6,977 nt of DNA from the NCBI GenBank assembly GCA_018623895.1, contig JAAZUY010000028.1, positions 1 through 6,977 on the forward strand, in the 5' to 3' direction. Both the position numbers and the translations under genes were made by a program. Positions within the stretch are counted from its first letter, which is position 1. Every line of letters starts with the position of its first letter. Below are positions 6,184-6,977 of the stretch, one piece after another. The notes under the pieces are model-generated. The model saw only the letters and a program-made list of their open reading frames with translations, was not told the origin of the DNA and did no database searches. Source of the DNA: a bacterium (GTDB taxonomy: Bacteria; Bacillota_I; Bacilli_A; Acholeplasmatales; Acholeplasmataceae).

Positions 6184-6977
6184 TTAATTATAGATATCTT
6201 TTGACATCCACAAAAGTCTTTCATGTAAAAAGTATCTTACAAATTCAAATTGTTCATCATATGTCTCAGTTAACAAAAATTCTGGATTAGGCCAAACATA
6301 TTCATTCAATATAGGCCATCTTGAAAAATTTTCTAACGCATAATCTTTTACAGCTAGATAAAGTGAGTCAATAACTTTAATCCAAATAGGAAATTTTTCA
6401 TTATAGAAATTCATGATAAATTCATTATATGCATTTTCCATTTCATATATTCGCATAGAGTACTTTACTAAACTGGCTAATGGATGATTAATTAACCAAT
6501 ATCCTTCAGGAGAATTGTATTCATCATTTACATAATCCGCATTTCCTAAAGACAAATCAAAATCCCAAACAGGACCAAATTTTAATGGTGCATTTGCTTG
6601 TTTATATAAAAAGACAGATAATCCCCAGGAATCTACGTTCTTAAAATACTCATTAATAAATATAAATTTAACCCAATTTAATATGTCTACTTTATTTTCA
6701 TCAAGTTGACCATTTCTTAGTTCAAAAACCAAATCTTCAATGTAAGTACTAATTAAATCATGTTCTTCTACAGACGGATTGAATGGTCTTTTAATTACAT
6801 AAAACAAATCTTGCACTTGAAAAAAAGGTGTCCCTTCATATTGCCAAGGTGCCCAGTCTACTCTCTGGTCTATTTCTAAAGCAAATTGTAATTCTTCAAT
6901 ATTTTCATCTATTTTTATGTGTTTTCTATCTTCAATTAATAAATACAAACCATGATATTGATCATTGATATATAAGG
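6184..6977 (-). CDS. CotH-family atypical protein kinase-like protein, 5' part missing
   Basis: The frame is open to the window edge. The codons before 6948 read LYINDQYHG and run on into LYLLIEDRKH, which matches the CotH pattern of a short NG-like turn followed by G-x-Y-x-x-x-E. The gene therefore starts off the window, and the TTG at 6948 is not a start. The visible 263 residues include ALEID and VIKRPFN (the usual ELD...IKxP region), then NEYFKNVDSWGLSVFLYKQ, and GPVWDFD (bases 6556-6576), the strongest family motif, with the paired aspartates expected to bind metal-ATP. A helical C-terminal part follows and the gene ends TAA. CotH proteins are atypical kinases, best known for phosphorylating spore coat proteins in Bacillus; many homologues in non-sporulating bacteria have unknown targets and are often exported. 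The signal peptide and N-terminal nucleotide-binding residues are outside the window. Family is well supported; substrate is unknown. Confidence 0.9.
   Translation of the reverse strand, partial: LYINDQYHGLYLLIEDRKHIKIDENIEELQFALEIDQRVDWAPWQYEGTPFFQVQDLFYVIKRPFNPSVEEHDLISTYIEDLVFELRNGQLDENKVDILNWVKFIFINEYFKNVDSWGLSVFLYKQANAPLKFGPVWDFDLSLGNADYVNDEYNSPEGYWLINHPLASLVKYSMRIYEMENAYNEFIMNFYNEKFPIWIKVIDSLYLAVKDYALENFSRWPILNEYVWPNPEFLLTETYDEQFEFVRYFLHERLLWMSKDIYN

Noticed and set aside
6184..6948. Treating the CotH-like gene as a complete 254-residue protein starting at TTG 6948
   Set aside because: The same frame stays open to the window edge and the extra residues (LYINDQYHG) match the CotH family, so the codon is an internal leucine and the true start is off the window.

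Overview
The window is AT-rich (bases overwhelmingly A/T by eye) and densely coded. It has Bacillota-type Shine-Dalgarno sequences (AGAGGT, GGTGGAG, AGAGGGA) and a one-piece tmRNA with an encoded CCA end. All of roughly 26 tryptophans in the four proteins are TGG, and one gene ends on TGA, so the genetic code is the standard bacterial one. This suits a low-GC Bacillota or a deep, standard-code Mollicutes-like lineage (Acholeplasma, Izemoplasma, Haloplasma or RF39 type). It does not suit a TGA=Trp mycoplasma. The taxon is an inference.

Bases 1-4295 (minus strand) hold two overlapping ABC transporter genes. The upstream gene (4295-2046, TTG start) is a complete 749-residue ATPase-permease fusion of the MacB/FtsX type. 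The downstream gene (2049 to beyond base 1) is a second ATPase-permease fusion, cut by the window edge after 683 residues. They share an ATGA stop/start overlap, so they are probably co-translated and work together, most simply as a heterodimer acting on an unknown extracellular or membrane substrate.

Bases 4296-4423 form a divergent intergenic region. It holds a near-consensus sigma-A promoter for the tmRNA (plus strand) and an extended -10 promoter for the ABC operon (minus strand), with a 12-bp perfect palindrome near the predicted ABC start point.

Bases 4424-4767 (plus strand) are ssrA (tmRNA). The acceptor stem, T arm, helix H2, four pseudoknots and a short tag frame can all be traced. 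The tag reads GNLNSAYAA. A strong hairpin at 4777-4808 follows and can terminate both ssrA and the convergent operon.

Bases 4829-6977 (minus strand) hold a CotH-family atypical kinase gene whose 5' end is off the window, followed 17 nt later by a GH30-family glycosidase with no signal peptide. These two are probably one transcript. The upstream part of that operon, which would show whether it belongs to an exopolysaccharide or spore-coat-like locus, is not visible. I saw no CRISPR array, insertion sequence, tRNA or riboswitch. The most distinctive points are the unusual tmRNA tag, the CotH-GH30 pairing, and the asymmetric pair of fused ABC transporters.
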